A stretch of DNA of 64,000 nt from an uncultured Pelagibacteraceae bacterium (GCA_902521805.1 CABYTL010000001.1:1-64000); one strand, 5' to 3'; shown: positions 26,018-35,806, counted from the first letter of the stretch. Notes: generated by a model not told the origin, from the letters alone. Program-made: numbers and translations.

Positions 26018-26699
26018 TCAAATATTTAGATATTATTTTTTCTATTCCTATAAAATCTTTCACCAGATGATTATGATACATCTCAGAAGTTTTTTTTTCT
26101 GTATAACCATCCTCTAATAAGATTAATGGGATACCTGCATTCTTTGCTGCGTTAGCATCTGTTTCACTATCTCCAATCATTAAGGCTTTATTTAAATCGC
26201 CATCTAATATTTCAATAACTGATGTAAGATGTCTTGGATCTGGCTTACAATAGTCAAACGTATCATGACCAGCTATATATTCAAAAAAATCATATATACC
26301 TATCTTCTTTAAAAGATCAATTGCAAGGTGTTCTTGTTTATTTGTACAAACTGCCATTGATAAATTTTTTTTTTTAGACCAAATTAAAAAATCTTTGACA
26401 CCATCTATTAGTTTACTTTCATTCATTATATTTTTACCGTAAAAATCTACAAAATCTTGAATCATATTCTTTTTTATTTTGTCGTCTTGAACTTTACCAA
26501 ATTCTTTTTTTGCTTGGCCCCAAATAGATCTTCCGAGCATGGCCCCAGCACCTTGACCAACTAAATTTCTAATCTCCTGAGTTGATTTGGTTGAATATCC
26601 AAATTTCTTCATAACATGATTATGTGCACGCATTAAATCTGGCGCAGTATCTACCAATGTACCGTCTAGGTCGAAAAGTATTGTAAATTGCTTTGCCAT
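26010..26699 (-). CDS. gph: HAD hydrolase, phosphoglycolate phosphatase-like
   Basis: This 229-aa HAD-superfamily phosphatase has motif I 'ILFDLDGTLVDTAPDL', motif II Thr in 'MAVCTNKQE', motif III Lys in 'CKPDPRHL' and motif IV 'ALMIGDSETDANAAKNAG'. The 'DTAPDL' and 'CKPxP' patterns are those of Gph, which removes 2-phosphoglycolate arising from DNA repair or oxygenation. Related sugar phosphatases look alike, so the symbol is tentative. It diverges from the glmU-like gene with a 70-bp gap and overlaps the LysE-type gene downstream. Confidence 0.82.
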   Translation of the reverse strand: MAKQFTILFDLDGTLVDTAPDLMRAHNHVMKKFGYSTKSTQEIRNLVGQGAGAMLGRSIWGQAKKEFGKVQDDKIKKNMIQDFVDFYGKNIMNESKLIDGVKDFLIWSKKKNLSMAVCTNKQEHLAIDLLKKIGIYDFFEYIAGHDTFDYCKPDPRHLTSVIEILDGDLNKALMIGDSETDANAAKNAGIPLILLEDGYTEKKTSEMYHNHLVKDFIGIEKIISKYLND

Positions 26700-26769
26700 T
26701 ATAAAAGTATTTTTAAGAAATATTTTGTGAATTAAGAATGATATATACTTAATATAAAGAATTTCAAAG

Positions 26770-27393
26770 ATGAAACAATTAAATATTCTTAAATTACAAA
26801 TTAAACTTAGGAATAAGTTTTTAAGGTCGGGTGTTAAAATGTTAGGACCTGAAACAATTTATTTTTCAAAAGATACAAAAATTGGTAAAAATGTTATAAT
26901 TGAACCTTACGTTGTTATTGGATCAAGAGTTAAAATTGGAAATAACGTAGTTATAAAATCTTTTACTCATCTTGAAGGTTGTAAAATAGAGAATAAAGTT
27001 GACGTTGGTCCTTATGCCAGAATTAGACCAGGTACAATTTTAAAGGAAGGATCAAAAATCGGAAATTTTGTAGAAGTTAAAAAAAGCATACTAGGAAAAA
27101 AATCAAAGGCAAACCATCTATCATACATCGGAGATAGTGATATTGGAAAGTTTGTTAATGTTGGGGCAGGCACGATTACTTGTAATTATGATGGTATTAA
27201 AAAAAATAAAACAAAAATAAAAGATAATGTTTTCATAGGATCAAATTCTTCTTTAATAGCTCCGTTAGTTATTGAGTCAGACAGTGTAGTTGGTGCAGGC
27301 TCTGTTATTACAAAAAAAGTAAGAAAAAAATCTTTGGCTTTAACAAGAAGTTTACAAACTGAAGTTAAGAATTATAAAAGAAAACAAAAATAA
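26770..27393 (+). CDS. glmU: GlmU-type glucosamine-1-phosphate N-acetyltransferase domain, without uridylyltransferase half
   Basis: This 207-aa left-handed beta-helix protein would acetylate glucosamine-1-phosphate in UDP-GlcNAc synthesis. 'HLSYIGDSDIGKFVNVGAGTITCNYDG' segments match the GlmU acetyltransferase core (His116 corresponds to the catalytic His363 of E. coli), and hexapeptide repeats run from about residue 36 to 180. The N-terminus begins just at the GlmU linker helix, so the roughly 230-residue pyrophosphorylase domain is absent; no remnant lies upstream, where gph diverges. glmS follows 2 nt later, supporting the pathway. A separate uridylyltransferase elsewhere is required (inference). 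Confidence 0.82.
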   Translation: MKQLNILKLQIKLRNKFLRSGVKMLGPETIYFSKDTKIGKNVIIEPYVVIGSRVKIGNNVVIKSFTHLEGCKIENKVDVGPYARIRPGTILKEGSKIGNFVEVKKSILGKKSKANHLSYIGDSDIGKFVNVGAGTITCNYDGIKKNKTKIKDNVFIGSNSSLIAPLVIESDSVVGAGSVITKKVRKKSLALTRSLQTEVKNYKRKQK

Positions 27394-27395
27394 TT

Positions 27396-29216
27396 ATGTG
27401 TGGAATTATCGGTATAAATAGCAGCAAACCTGTATCAGCGACAATTATAAATTCTCTAAAAAAATTAGAATATAGAGGATACGACTCAGCTGGTATAGCT
27501 ACTCTTTCTGCTGGCTTGATCAATGAGGTTAAATCTGAGGGGAGAGTCGATAATCTTGAAAAAGACTCTTTAGTTCAAAATATGCAGGGCACCATAGGGA
27601 TTGGTCATGTTAGATGGGCAACTCATGGATTACCAAATAGTATTAATGCACACCCTCATTCTTCTCAAAATGTGTCAGTAGTTCATAATGGTATAATTGA
27701 AAATTCAACGTTATTAAAAAAATTTTTAGTTAGTAAAGGGCATAAGTTTAAATCTCAAACAGATACAGAAGTTATAGTTCATTTAATAACAGAATATTTG
27801 AAAACTAAAAATATTATAGACTCAATTAAAAAAACTTTAAAATCACTTCATGGAAGTTTTGCTTTAGGGATACTTTTTAAAGATCAACCAGACTTGATTG
27901 TAGGTGCCAGAAGAGGCTCACCATTAGCTGTAGGTTACGGTCCAAATGAAAATTATTTGGGATCAGACTCTTATGCTTTAAAATCTATGACAAATAAAAT
28001 TACATATCTTAATGACGGTGAATTCTGTTTTATTAAAAAAGACCAAGTTGAGTTCTTTAATAATGAAGGAATAAAAATAAACAAAAAAGTTTTGCAGCTA
28101 TCTTCTGAAGAGCAAAAATATGATAAAGGTGATTATAAACATTTTATGGCTAAGGAAATTGATGAACAACCCAAAACTTTAAAGAATGGAATTAATGAAT
28201 ATTTAGATAATATTAATAATGATATTAATATTTATAATTTTCCTTGGAAAATAAGTGAAATATCAAGCGTATTATTGATTGGTTGTGGAACTGCTTATCA
28301 TAGTTGTTTAATGGCTAAATATTGGTTTGAACAAATAACTTCTTTAGATGTAAATGTAGATATAGCATCTGAGTTTAGGTATAGAAAAAATAGATTTAAA
28401 AAAGATACTCTTTATGTTTTTGTATCTCAATCTGGAGAAACTGCAGACACTTACGCTGCTCTAGATTTATGTAAACAAAATGGTATGAAAACATGTTCAG
28501 TTGTCAATATTATTGAGAGCTCTATAGCAAGAGACTCTGATTTTGTTTTACCAATCCATTGTGGAATTGAAATTGGTGTAGCATCTACAAAAGCCTTTCT
28601 AGGCCAGATGTTAATACTGTATATTCTATGTCTCAAACTTAGTTTTTTAAGAAAAGATTTAGATAAAGATAATTTTATAAAAAAACTAATAGACTTAAAA
28701 AAACTCCCAAAATTAGTAGATCAAACTTTATTAACAGATAATAAAATACAATCAGTCTCAAGTAGCTTTAATGAGGCAAAAGGATCAATGTTTTTAGGTA
28801 GAGGATTTTCATATCCAATTGCATTAGAGGGAGCGTTGAAACTAAAAGAATTATCTTACATTCATGCAGAAGGTTACCCAGCTGGAGAAATGAAACATGG
28901 ACCTTTAGCATTAATTGAAGAAGGTATGCCAGTGGTAGTTTTAGCTCCAAGAGACAGTTACTATAAAAAAACAATTTCAAACATGCAGGAAGTAATTGCA
29001 AGAGGTGCAAAAGTTTTATTAATTACAAATAAAAGCGAAGATGAAATTATATCAGAGAATATTTGGGAAACCTTAGAAGTAGAAAATACTAATGAGGATC
29101 TTTTGCCTTTTCTTTTAACAATACCTTTACAAAAATTGGCATACTATTCAGCATTAAAGAAAGGTTACGATATAGATAAACCTAGGAATTTAGCTAAATC
29201 AGTAACCGTTGAATAA
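27396..29216 (+). CDS. glmS: Glutamine-fructose-6-phosphate aminotransferase (isomerizing)
   Basis: This enzyme makes glucosamine-6-phosphate from fructose-6-phosphate and glutamine, the first step to UDP-GlcNAc. The N-terminal 'MCGIIGI' has the Cys nucleophile of the class II glutaminase. 'GIGHVRWATHGLPN' and 'VHNGIIEN' follow, then two SIS sugar-isomerase domains ('LIGCGTAYHSCLMAKYW', 'SQSGETADT', 'GSMFLGRGFSYPIALEGALKLKE'), ending 'DIDKPRNLAKSVTVE'. Length (606 aa) is standard. It starts 2 nt after the glmU-like stop, forming a two-gene amino-sugar operon. Confidence 0.96.
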   Translation: MCGIIGINSSKPVSATIINSLKKLEYRGYDSAGIATLSAGLINEVKSEGRVDNLEKDSLVQNMQGTIGIGHVRWATHGLPNSINAHPHSSQNVSVVHNGIIENSTLLKKFLVSKGHKFKSQTDTEVIVHLITEYLKTKNIIDSIKKTLKSLHGSFALGILFKDQPDLIVGARRGSPLAVGYGPNENYLGSDSYALKSMTNKITYLNDGEFCFIKKDQVEFFNNEGIKINKKVLQLSSEEQKYDKGDYKHFMAKEIDEQPKTLKNGINEYLDNINNDINIYNFPWKISEISSVLLIGCGTAYHSCLMAKYWFEQITSLDVNVDIASEFRYRKNRFKKDTLYVFVSQSGETADTYAALDLCKQNGMKTCSVVNIIESSIARDSDFVLPIHCGIEIGVASTKAFLGQMLILYILCLKLSFLRKDLDKDNFIKKLIDLKKLPKLVDQTLLTDNKIQSVSSSFNEAKGSMFLGRGFSYPIALEGALKLKELSYIHAEGYPAGEMKHGPLALIEEGMPVVVLAPRDSYYKKTISNMQEVIARGAKVLLITNKSEDEIISENIWETLEVENTNEDLLPFLLTIPLQKLAYYSALKKGYDIDKPRNLAKSVTVE

Positions 29217-29251
29217 TATCTAAACTCTGTTACAACAATCTTGAGTTGAAT

Positions 29252-30631
29252 ATGAAAAATTGGAAAGTTAATAGCTGGAGAAAGTATCCTGTCAAACATG
29301 TACCTAAGTACGATGATGAGAAGGAACTAAATAGTGTCTTGAATAAATTAAAGACATTTCCTCCTTTAGTTTTTGCAGGCGAAACTAGACATCTAAAAGA
29401 TCAATTAGCAAAAGTTGTGGATGGTAAAGCATTTCTTCTTCAAGGTGGGGACTGTGCAGAAAGTTTCGCAGAATTTCATCCTGATAATATAAGAGATACT
29501 TTTAAAGTTATTCTTCAAATGTCCTTGATATTAACTTACTCAGCATCACTACCAGTGGTTAAGCTTGGAAGAATAGCTGGTCAATTTTCTAAACCAAGGA
29601 GCGCACCTACAGAAAAACAGGGTGATAAAGAATTACCAAGTTACTTGGGTGATAATATTAATGCTATAGAATTTTCTGAAAAAGCTAGAAAAGCAGATCC
29701 TAAAAGATTATTTAAAGCATATTCTCAATCTGCATCTACACTAAATTTATTGAGAGCTTTTTCTAAAGGGGGTTTTGCAGATTTAAATAAGGTTCATTTA
29801 TGGAATTTAGATTATATTAAAAAGAGTCCTCAAGCTAAAAAATTTAAGGATTTAGAAGATAAAATTGCAGATGCATTAGCATTTATGGAAGCATGTGGAA
29901 TAACTTCAGATTTTAATAACAGATTGTATACTGTAAATTTCTGGACATCTCACGAGTCTTTACATTTACCATTTGAAGAAAGCATGACTAGAGTTGATTC
30001 AACTACCGGAGAATATCACGATACTTCTGCACACTTTGTTTGGATTGGTGATAGAACTAGACAACTTGATGGTGGACATGTTGAATTTTGTAAAGGGATT
30101 GAAAATCCGATTGGAATTAAATGTGGTCCGACTTCAAAACCAGACGAAATAGCTAAAATTTGCGAAGTTATAAATCCTAAAAATGAAAAAGGTAAAATAA
30201 CTCTAATCTCTAGATTTGGGCACAAGAATGTTGAAAAATTTTTACCTAAGTTAATTAGAGGTATTAAAAAAGAAGGATTAAACGTTATTTGGTCATGTGA
30301 TCCAATGCATGGAAACACTATGCAATCAACTACAGGTTTTAAAACTAGACCATTTAACGATGTTGTCAGTGAAGTAAAAAATGTTTTTGGTGTTCACCAT
30401 TCAGAGGGATCATACGCTGGTGGTTTGCATGTTGAAATGACGGGACAAGATGTGACTGAATGTACAGGTGGTGCAAGAAAAATATCAGATGCTGATTTGT
30501 CAAGTAGATACCATACTCATTGTGATCCAAGGTTGAACTCTGATCAAGCCTTAGAGCTAGCTTTTTTAATTTCTGATGAGATTAAAAAGAATAGCAGCTA
30601 TTCTAAAAATGCTATCCAAGCGGCATCTTAG
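29252..30631 (+). CDS. Class II 3-deoxy-7-phosphoheptulonate (DAHP) synthase
   Basis: This is the first enzyme of the shikimate pathway, joining PEP and erythrose 4-phosphate. The class II (plant-type, AroA_II) form is shown by 'FAGETRHLKDQLAKV', 'LLQGGDCAESFAEF', 'GRIAGQFSKPRS', 'SAHFVWIGDRTRQLDGGHVE' and 'HSEGSYAGGLHVEMTGQDVTEC'. The metal-ligand His/Glu/Cys positions are within these motifs. The ORF track begins at a TTG (29246); the ATG at 29252 is preferred. About 459 aa, normal length. The 35-bp gap after glmS may hold a weak promoter or be read through. Confidence 0.93.
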   Translation: MKNWKVNSWRKYPVKHVPKYDDEKELNSVLNKLKTFPPLVFAGETRHLKDQLAKVVDGKAFLLQGGDCAESFAEFHPDNIRDTFKVILQMSLILTYSASLPVVKLGRIAGQFSKPRSAPTEKQGDKELPSYLGDNINAIEFSEKARKADPKRLFKAYSQSASTLNLLRAFSKGGFADLNKVHLWNLDYIKKSPQAKKFKDLEDKIADALAFMEACGITSDFNNRLYTVNFWTSHESLHLPFEESMTRVDSTTGEYHDTSAHFVWIGDRTRQLDGGHVEFCKGIENPIGIKCGPTSKPDEIAKICEVINPKNEKGKITLISRFGHKNVEKFLPKLIRGIKKEGLNVIWSCDPMHGNTMQSTTGFKTRPFNDVVSEVKNVFGVHHSEGSYAGGLHVEMTGQDVTECTGGARKISDADLSSRYHTHCDPRLNSDQALELAFLISDEIKKNSSYSKNAIQAAS

Positions 30632-30670
30632 TCTATTGTTATCAGTGAAAAGAATATTAAATAATTAGAT

Positions 30671-31408
30671 ATGAATTCTACAGAAAAAGTAAAATATATA
30701 TCTAATTGGATCAAAAATTATGTTGATCAAATGCCCTCAAAAGCCCAATCTTTAGTTATAGGTATATCTGGTGGAATAGATTCTTCAGTTTCAAGTACTC
30801 TGAGCGCTATGACAGGCTTAAAAACAATTGTTTTAACAATGCCAATTAAGCAAATAGAGAACCAACATGATTTGAGCTTGAAACATCAGGAATGGTTAGT
30901 TAAAAACTTTAAGAATGTTGAAAGTCATACGATCAGTCTAGATAAACTATTTGAAACTTTTTCTACAACACTTAATAAGTTTGATAATGAACATGGTTTT
31001 GCCAATTCTAGAGCTAGGTTGAGAATGACCACACTTTATCAAGTGGCAGCAGCTAATAAAGGTATCGTGGTTGGTACAGGTAATAAAGTAGAAGATTTTG
31101 GAGTTGGATTTTATACAAAATATGGAGATGGTGGAGTTGATATTTCTCCAATAGCAGACTGTAACAAAACCCAAGTTTGGGAATTAGGTAAAGAATTAGG
31201 TATATTAAAAGAGATCATCGATGCTCCCCCAACTGACGGTTTATGGGACGATGGAAGAACTGACGAAGGTCAGCTTGGTTTTAATTATAGTGAATTAGAG
31301 GATGCAATGATCAATCCCGACTCACCTCACAAAGCTAAATACGAAAAAATTAGAAAACAAAACTTGCATAAAATGGACCCCATTCCAGTATGTAAAATTC
31401 CTAGTTAA
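30671..31408 (+). CDS. nadE: NH3-dependent NAD+ synthetase
   Basis: This enzyme amidates deamido-NAD+ with ammonia and ATP. The PP-loop 'VIGISGGIDSSVSSTLS' is clear, with 'LRMTTLYQVAAANKGIVVGTGNK' and 'DISPIADCNKTQVWELGKELG' downstream. At 245 aa there is no nitrilase-type glutaminase domain, so it uses ammonia directly. It lies in the same-direction series from glmU to rpsD with a 39-bp gap in front. Confidence 0.93.
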   Translation: MNSTEKVKYISNWIKNYVDQMPSKAQSLVIGISGGIDSSVSSTLSAMTGLKTIVLTMPIKQIENQHDLSLKHQEWLVKNFKNVESHTISLDKLFETFSTTLNKFDNEHGFANSRARLRMTTLYQVAAANKGIVVGTGNKVEDFGVGFYTKYGDGGVDISPIADCNKTQVWELGKELGILKEIIDAPPTDGLWDDGRTDEGQLGFNYSELEDAMINPDSPHKAKYEKIRKQNLHKMDPIPVCKIPS

Positions 31409-31459
31409 TCAATTAGATTAACAAATCATAAAATAAGGTATATTTCTTAATCTAGCGCA

Positions 31460-32806
31460 ATGGATATTTATTTAACAAATAATTTAACTAATAAAAAAGA
31501 AAAGTTTATTCCTCGGGATAACAAAACCATAGGAATGTATGTTTGTGGACCTACAGTTTATGATGATCCACATATTGGAAATGCAAGACCATTAGTTATT
31601 TTTGATATTCTTTTTAAACTACTTAAATATAAATTTACTTCAGTCATATACATTAGAAATATCACAGACATTGATGACAAAATTATAAAATCTTCCAAAG
31701 AGCTAAATATATCATCAAAAGAGTTAACTGATAAAATAACTAAAAATTTTTTAAGTGATTGTTTGTATTTGAATTGTGAGAATCCAACTCATCAACCAAA
31801 GGCAACTGAACATATTGATCTTATGATCGAAATGATAACTGAATTGTTAAAAAAAGGTGTTGCCTACGAAAATAATAAACATATTTATTTTGAAGTAAAA
31901 AAATTTTCCGATTATGGAAAATTATCAAATAAAAAGTTAGAAGATTTGATCGCTGGATCGAGGATCGAAGTAAGTGAAAACAAAAAAAATTCTGAGGATT
32001 TTGTACTATGGAAACCATCAAATGAAGATGAACCTTCATGGAATTCTCCATGGGGAAAAGGAAGACCAGGCTGGCATTTAGAATGCTCCGCCATGTCAAA
32101 AAAATTTTTAGGTAATGAATTCGATATTCATGGAGGAGGTATAGACTTAATATTTCCTCATCACGAAAATGAAATTGCACAATCAAGATGCGCCAATGAA
32201 ACAAAAAGTTTTGCTAATTACTGGATTCATAATGCTTTTATTACTATGTCAAATGAAAAAATGGCTAAGTCCCAAGGTAATATTCTTAAGATCAAAGATT
32301 TTAGAAAAAAAATGAGTGGTCAAGTTTTAAGATTAGCTTTAATGAGCACTCATTATAAACAACCTTTAGACTGGAATAATAAACTTTTAGATGATTGTCA
32401 AAATACATTAGATAAATGGTACCTTATATATTCAGATAAGTTAAAAAGTAAAAATGAAATTTCAGAAGAAATCCTAAAACCATTACATGAAGATCTTAAC
32501 ACTCCTGGATATATTGCTAATTTACACCAACTTTATGAAAATGCAAAAAAAGGCAAGGATCAAGAATTATTTATCTCTGCTTGTAAGTTTGTTGGATTCT
32601 TTTGTGAAAGTATTGAAACTTGGGAAAAATTTAAAAAAGACAAAGTATCTATCAATGAGTCTGAAATACAAAAAAGGATAGAATTAAGAAATAAAGCTAG
32701 GAAAAATAAAGATTATAAAGAAGCAGATAGAATTAGAGATGAGCTTTTAGACAAAGGTGTTTTAATAGAAGATAAAGATGGTACAACACTTTGGAAATTT
32801 AAATGA
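31460..32806 (+). CDS. cysS: Cysteinyl-tRNA synthetase
   Basis: This is a class Ia synthetase (448 aa). 'MYVCGPTVYDDPHIGNARP' contains the first zinc Cys and the HIGH-type motif (HIGN). 'GWHLECSAMS' and 'FPHHENEIAQS' give further zinc ligands, and 'KMAKSQGN' is the KMSKS loop. The C-terminal 'RNKARKNKDYKEADRIRDEL' is the CysS anticodon-region helix. The stop overlaps the citramalate synthase ATG by 4 nt (ATGA). Confidence 0.96.
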   Translation: MDIYLTNNLTNKKEKFIPRDNKTIGMYVCGPTVYDDPHIGNARPLVIFDILFKLLKYKFTSVIYIRNITDIDDKIIKSSKELNISSKELTDKITKNFLSDCLYLNCENPTHQPKATEHIDLMIEMITELLKKGVAYENNKHIYFEVKKFSDYGKLSNKKLEDLIAGSRIEVSENKKNSEDFVLWKPSNEDEPSWNSPWGKGRPGWHLECSAMSKKFLGNEFDIHGGGIDLIFPHHENEIAQSRCANETKSFANYWIHNAFITMSNEKMAKSQGNILKIKDFRKKMSGQVLRLALMSTHYKQPLDWNNKLLDDCQNTLDKWYLIYSDKLKSKNEISEEILKPLHEDLNTPGYIANLHQLYENAKKGKDQELFISACKFVGFFCESIETWEKFKKDKVSINESEIQKRIELRNKARKNKDYKEADRIRDELLDKGVLIEDKDGTTLWKFK

Positions 32807-34404
32807 GTAAAGACAGATTATATATTTTTGATACGACATTAAGAGATGGTGCTCAAACCCAAGGTGTACATTTTTCTATAGATGAAAAAACAAAAATTGC
32901 TCATGCATTAGATAGCTTGGGCGTAGATTATATTGAGGGTGGCTGGCCAGGTGCAAATCCCTCAGATACTGATTTTTTTCAAAAAGATTTAAATTTAAAG
33001 AATTCAAAATTTACAGCTTTCGGAATGACAAAAAAATCTGGACGAAGCGCTGAAAATGATCCTGGTTTATCAGCTATTATGAATTCCAATACCCACTCAG
33101 TTTGTTTAGTTGGAAAGGCTTGGGATTTTCATGTTGATGTTGCTTTAGGAATATCAAATGAAGAAAATTTAGAAAACATTAGAGAGACAACAAAACATTT
33201 TGTAAAGAATGATAAGGAATTTATGTTTGATGCTGAACATTTTTTTGATGGCTATAAATCAAATCCAAAATATGCATTAGAATGTATTAAAGCTGCTTAT
33301 GATAATGGGGCTAAATGGATAGTCTTATGTGATACAAATGGAGGAACACTTCCTCATGAAGTTTCTAAAATTGTTAAAGAAGTATCAGAACATATTCCTG
33401 GTGAGAATTTAGGTATACATGCCCATAATGACACAGGTAATGCAGTAGCAAATTCAATTGCAGCTGTCTTATCAGGTGTGAGACAAATTCAGGGAACAAT
33501 TAATGGTTTAGGTGAAAGGTGTGGTAATGCTAATCTAATGTCTATAATTCCAACGTTCCATCTTAAAAAAGAATTGTATGATAAATATGAAACAAATATC
33601 AAGGAAAAAAATATTAAGCAGATCACACAATGTTCAAGACTACTTGATGAAATATTAAACAGAAAACCTAATAAACATTTGCCATATGTTGGTGCTGCAG
33701 CATTTTCTCATAAAGGTGGCTTGCACGTATCTGCTGTTCAAAAAGATCCCAAAACTTATGAGCACATAAGTCCCGAAGAAGTTGGCAATAACAGAAATAT
33801 TATTGTTTCAGATCAATCAGGAAAATCAAATATCCTATCGAGACTTAAAACAATAGGAATTGAAATTGAGGAAAATGATCCAAAGGTAAAAAAATTGCTT
33901 GATGAAGTGAAGGATAGGGAATTCATAGGCTATAGCTATGATGGGGCAGATGCTTCATTTGAATTGCTAGCAAGAAGGGTAATGGGTGAAATTCCAAGAT
34001 ATATCTCTATTAAAGAATATGATGTTTCAGTATCAAAAAATGATAAAGACCAAATTTTATCTAAAGCTAAAGCTAAATTAGAAGTTGATGGTGAACAAAT
34101 TATTTGTGAAGGCGAGGGGAATGGACCAGTTCATGCACTAGACAATGCTATCAGAAACAATGTTACTAAATTGGTGAAGTATTCTGAATATTTGAAGGAT
34201 TTAAAGCTTGTGGATTATAAAGTAAGAATTCTTAATACAGGTACTGAAGCAACAACAAGAGTATCAATAGAAAGCACAGACTCTCAAGGAAAAAATTGGT
34301 TTACAATTGGTGTTTCTCCAAACATTATAGATGCTTCTTTTAAAGCACTAATTGACAGTCTTGATTTTAAATTATTTAAAGATAAAGCACCTGCAAGCAA
34401 ATAA
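32803..34404 (+). CDS. cimA: (R)-citramalate synthase (2-isopropylmalate synthase family)
   Basis: This 533-aa enzyme condenses pyruvate and acetyl-CoA to citramalate, the threonine-independent route to 2-oxobutyrate and isoleucine. The HMGL-like barrel starts 'LYIFDTTLRDGAQTQGVHFS'; 'GVDYIEGGWPGANPSD' and 'LCDTNGGTLPHEV' are characteristic of the CimA group rather than LeuA. 'GIHAHNDTGNAVANS' contains metal-ligand His residues, and the C-terminal LeuA-type regulatory domain follows after about residue 400. It overlaps cysS by 4 nt. A feedback effector (isoleucine) is expected from the family. Confidence 0.88.
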   Translation: MSKDRLYIFDTTLRDGAQTQGVHFSIDEKTKIAHALDSLGVDYIEGGWPGANPSDTDFFQKDLNLKNSKFTAFGMTKKSGRSAENDPGLSAIMNSNTHSVCLVGKAWDFHVDVALGISNEENLENIRETTKHFVKNDKEFMFDAEHFFDGYKSNPKYALECIKAAYDNGAKWIVLCDTNGGTLPHEVSKIVKEVSEHIPGENLGIHAHNDTGNAVANSIAAVLSGVRQIQGTINGLGERCGNANLMSIIPTFHLKKELYDKYETNIKEKNIKQITQCSRLLDEILNRKPNKHLPYVGAAAFSHKGGLHVSAVQKDPKTYEHISPEEVGNNRNIIVSDQSGKSNILSRLKTIGIEIEENDPKVKKLLDEVKDREFIGYSYDGADASFELLARRVMGEIPRYISIKEYDVSVSKNDKDQILSKAKAKLEVDGEQIICEGEGNGPVHALDNAIRNNVTKLVKYSEYLKDLKLVDYKVRILNTGTEATTRVSIESTDSQGKNWFTIGVSPNIIDASFKALIDSLDFKLFKDKAPASK

Positions 34405-34429
34405 CAGTATATGAATATAATTGTAGTTA

Positions 34430-35143
34430 ATGAGTAAAAACAATATCTCATTTATTCTAAACAAACCTCAGCTATCTGAAAATATAGGAGCAAGTGCAAG
34501 AGCAATCAAAAATTTTGATTTTAAAAAATTAGTTATTGTGAACCCAAGGCCTATTTTTCCTAACGATAAAATTTTTGCAACTTCAGTAGGAGCAAAAAAT
34601 ATAATAAAGGAAAGTGAGGTTTATGAAAATATTGAAAAAGCGATTGAAAACGTTGATATTGTTATTGCGACATCTGCTAGGTTTAGAAATAAAAACATTA
34701 AACATATTAATTTAGAGGGTCTCAAAAAAATCAATTTTAAAAAGAAGGTTGGCTTTTTATTTGGGTCAGAGGCTTCAGGATTATCCAATAATGAGATTGG
34801 TTATGCAAATTACACTCTACAAATACCTACTAACCCAAAATTTAAATCGTTAAACCTATCTCATAGTTTAATAATTATTGCTCAAATTGTTGCAAGCATA
34901 ATAAAGCTTAAAACAAAACCATATATAAGATCGAAAAAAGTTAGAACTGCTTCAAAAAAAGAAATTCAATCAGTGGTCAATCTTTGTTTAAAAAACTTAG
35001 AAGACATAAATTTCTTTAAACCTATAGAAAAAAAACCAAAAATGTTGCAAAACTTAAAAAATATTTTTTACAAAATGGACTTATCTGATAAAGAAACACG
35101 GATTTTATCAAGTGTATTTGCTAGTTTAGGTAAAAAACGTTGA
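34430..35143 (+). CDS. trmJ: TrmJ-like SpoU-family RNA 2'-O-methyltransferase
   Basis: This 237-aa SPOUT-class enzyme has 'ISFILNKPQLSENIGASARA' (motif 1, with conserved Asn and Arg), 'GFLFGSEASGLSNNEI' (motif 2) and 'KSLNLSHSLIIIAQIV' (motif 3, knot). The order and length fit the TrmJ/LasT group, which methylates position 32 of tRNAs. The C-terminal extension of about 70 residues also fits TrmJ. The stop codon is directly followed by the rpsD promoter-like sequence. Confidence 0.85.
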   Translation: MSKNNISFILNKPQLSENIGASARAIKNFDFKKLVIVNPRPIFPNDKIFATSVGAKNIIKESEVYENIEKAIENVDIVIATSARFRNKNIKHINLEGLKKINFKKKVGFLFGSEASGLSNNEIGYANYTLQIPTNPKFKSLNLSHSLIIIAQIVASIIKLKTKPYIRSKKVRTASKKEIQSVVNLCLKNLEDINFFKPIEKKPKMLQNLKNIFYKMDLSDKETRILSSVFASLGKKR

Positions 35144-35171
35144 TTGACAAAATATAGAGTAAGTTTATAAA
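35144..35171 (+). promoter_or_regulatory. Sigma-70-type promoter for rpsD
   Basis: A perfect TTGACA (35144-35149) and TATAAA (35166-35171) are separated by 16 bp and lie immediately after the trmJ stop. Transcription would begin around 35178, only about 6 nt before the rpsD ATG at 35184, implying a near-leaderless mRNA. Confidence 0.6.
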
Positions 35172-35183
35172 GCCGGGTACTAA

Positions 35184-35801
35184 ATGACAAAAAGATTAAA
35201 CTCTAAACATAAAGTTGATAGAAGATTAAAAGTTAATCTTTGGGGAAGACCAAAGAGCCCTTTTAATACAAGAGCATATGGCCCGGGTCAACATGGTCAA
35301 ACCAGATCTTCAAAACCATCAGATTATGGTATTCAGCTTCAAGCCAAGCAAAAATTAAAATCTTATTATGGAAATATTAATGAAAGACAGTTTAGAAATA
35401 TTTATAAAAAAGCTTCAATGTTAAAAGGTGATACAAGCGAAAATCTTATAGGCTTATTAGAGAGAAGGCTTGATGCAATTATTTATAGAGCCAAATTTGC
35501 CACAACAATATTTTCTGCAAGACAACTAATTAACCATGGTCATGTAAAAGTTAATGGGAAAAAAGTTAATATTGCTTCATATTTAATTCGAGAAGAAGAC
35601 TCTATTGAAATAAGAGATAAGTCTAAACAACTTGCTATCATTGATATTGCTCTTGCTAATAAAGAAAGAGAAATCCCTGAATATATTCAGATGGATGAAA
35701 AAAATAAAAAACTAAAATTTGTTAGAGTTCCAAAATTTGAGGAAGTTCCTTATCCAATAGTTATGGAGCCAAATTTAGTTATTGAATATTATTCAAGATA
35801 A
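35184..35801 (+). CDS. rpsD: 30S ribosomal protein S4
   Basis: This is a 205-aa primary 16S rRNA-binding protein. The N-terminal region has '[23 protein letters not shown]' and '[13 protein letters not shown]', followed by an S4 RNA-binding domain '[15 protein letters not shown]' and '[19 protein letters not shown]'. Length is typical. It is free-standing rather than in the alpha operon with rpsK and rpoA, which is usual for many Alphaproteobacteria. A perfect -35 and good -10 lie directly upstream. The zinc-finger Cys residues of some S4 proteins are absent. Confidence 0.96.
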   Translation: MTKRLNSKHKVDRRLKVNLWGRPKSPFNTRAYGPGQHGQTRSSKPSDYGIQLQAKQKLKSYYGNINERQFRNIYKKASMLKGDTSENLIGLLERRLDAIIYRAKFATTIFSARQLINHGHVKVNGKKVNIASYLIREEDSIEIRDKSKQLAIIDIALANKEREIPEYIQMDEKNKKLKFVRVPKFEEVPYPIVMEPNLVIEYYSR

Positions 35802-35806
35802 CAATT

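Noticed and set aside
31821-32204. 127-aa minus-strand frame antisense to cysS
   Set aside because: Fully antisense to a conserved synthetase; His/Phe/Leu-rich composition typical of antisense translation.
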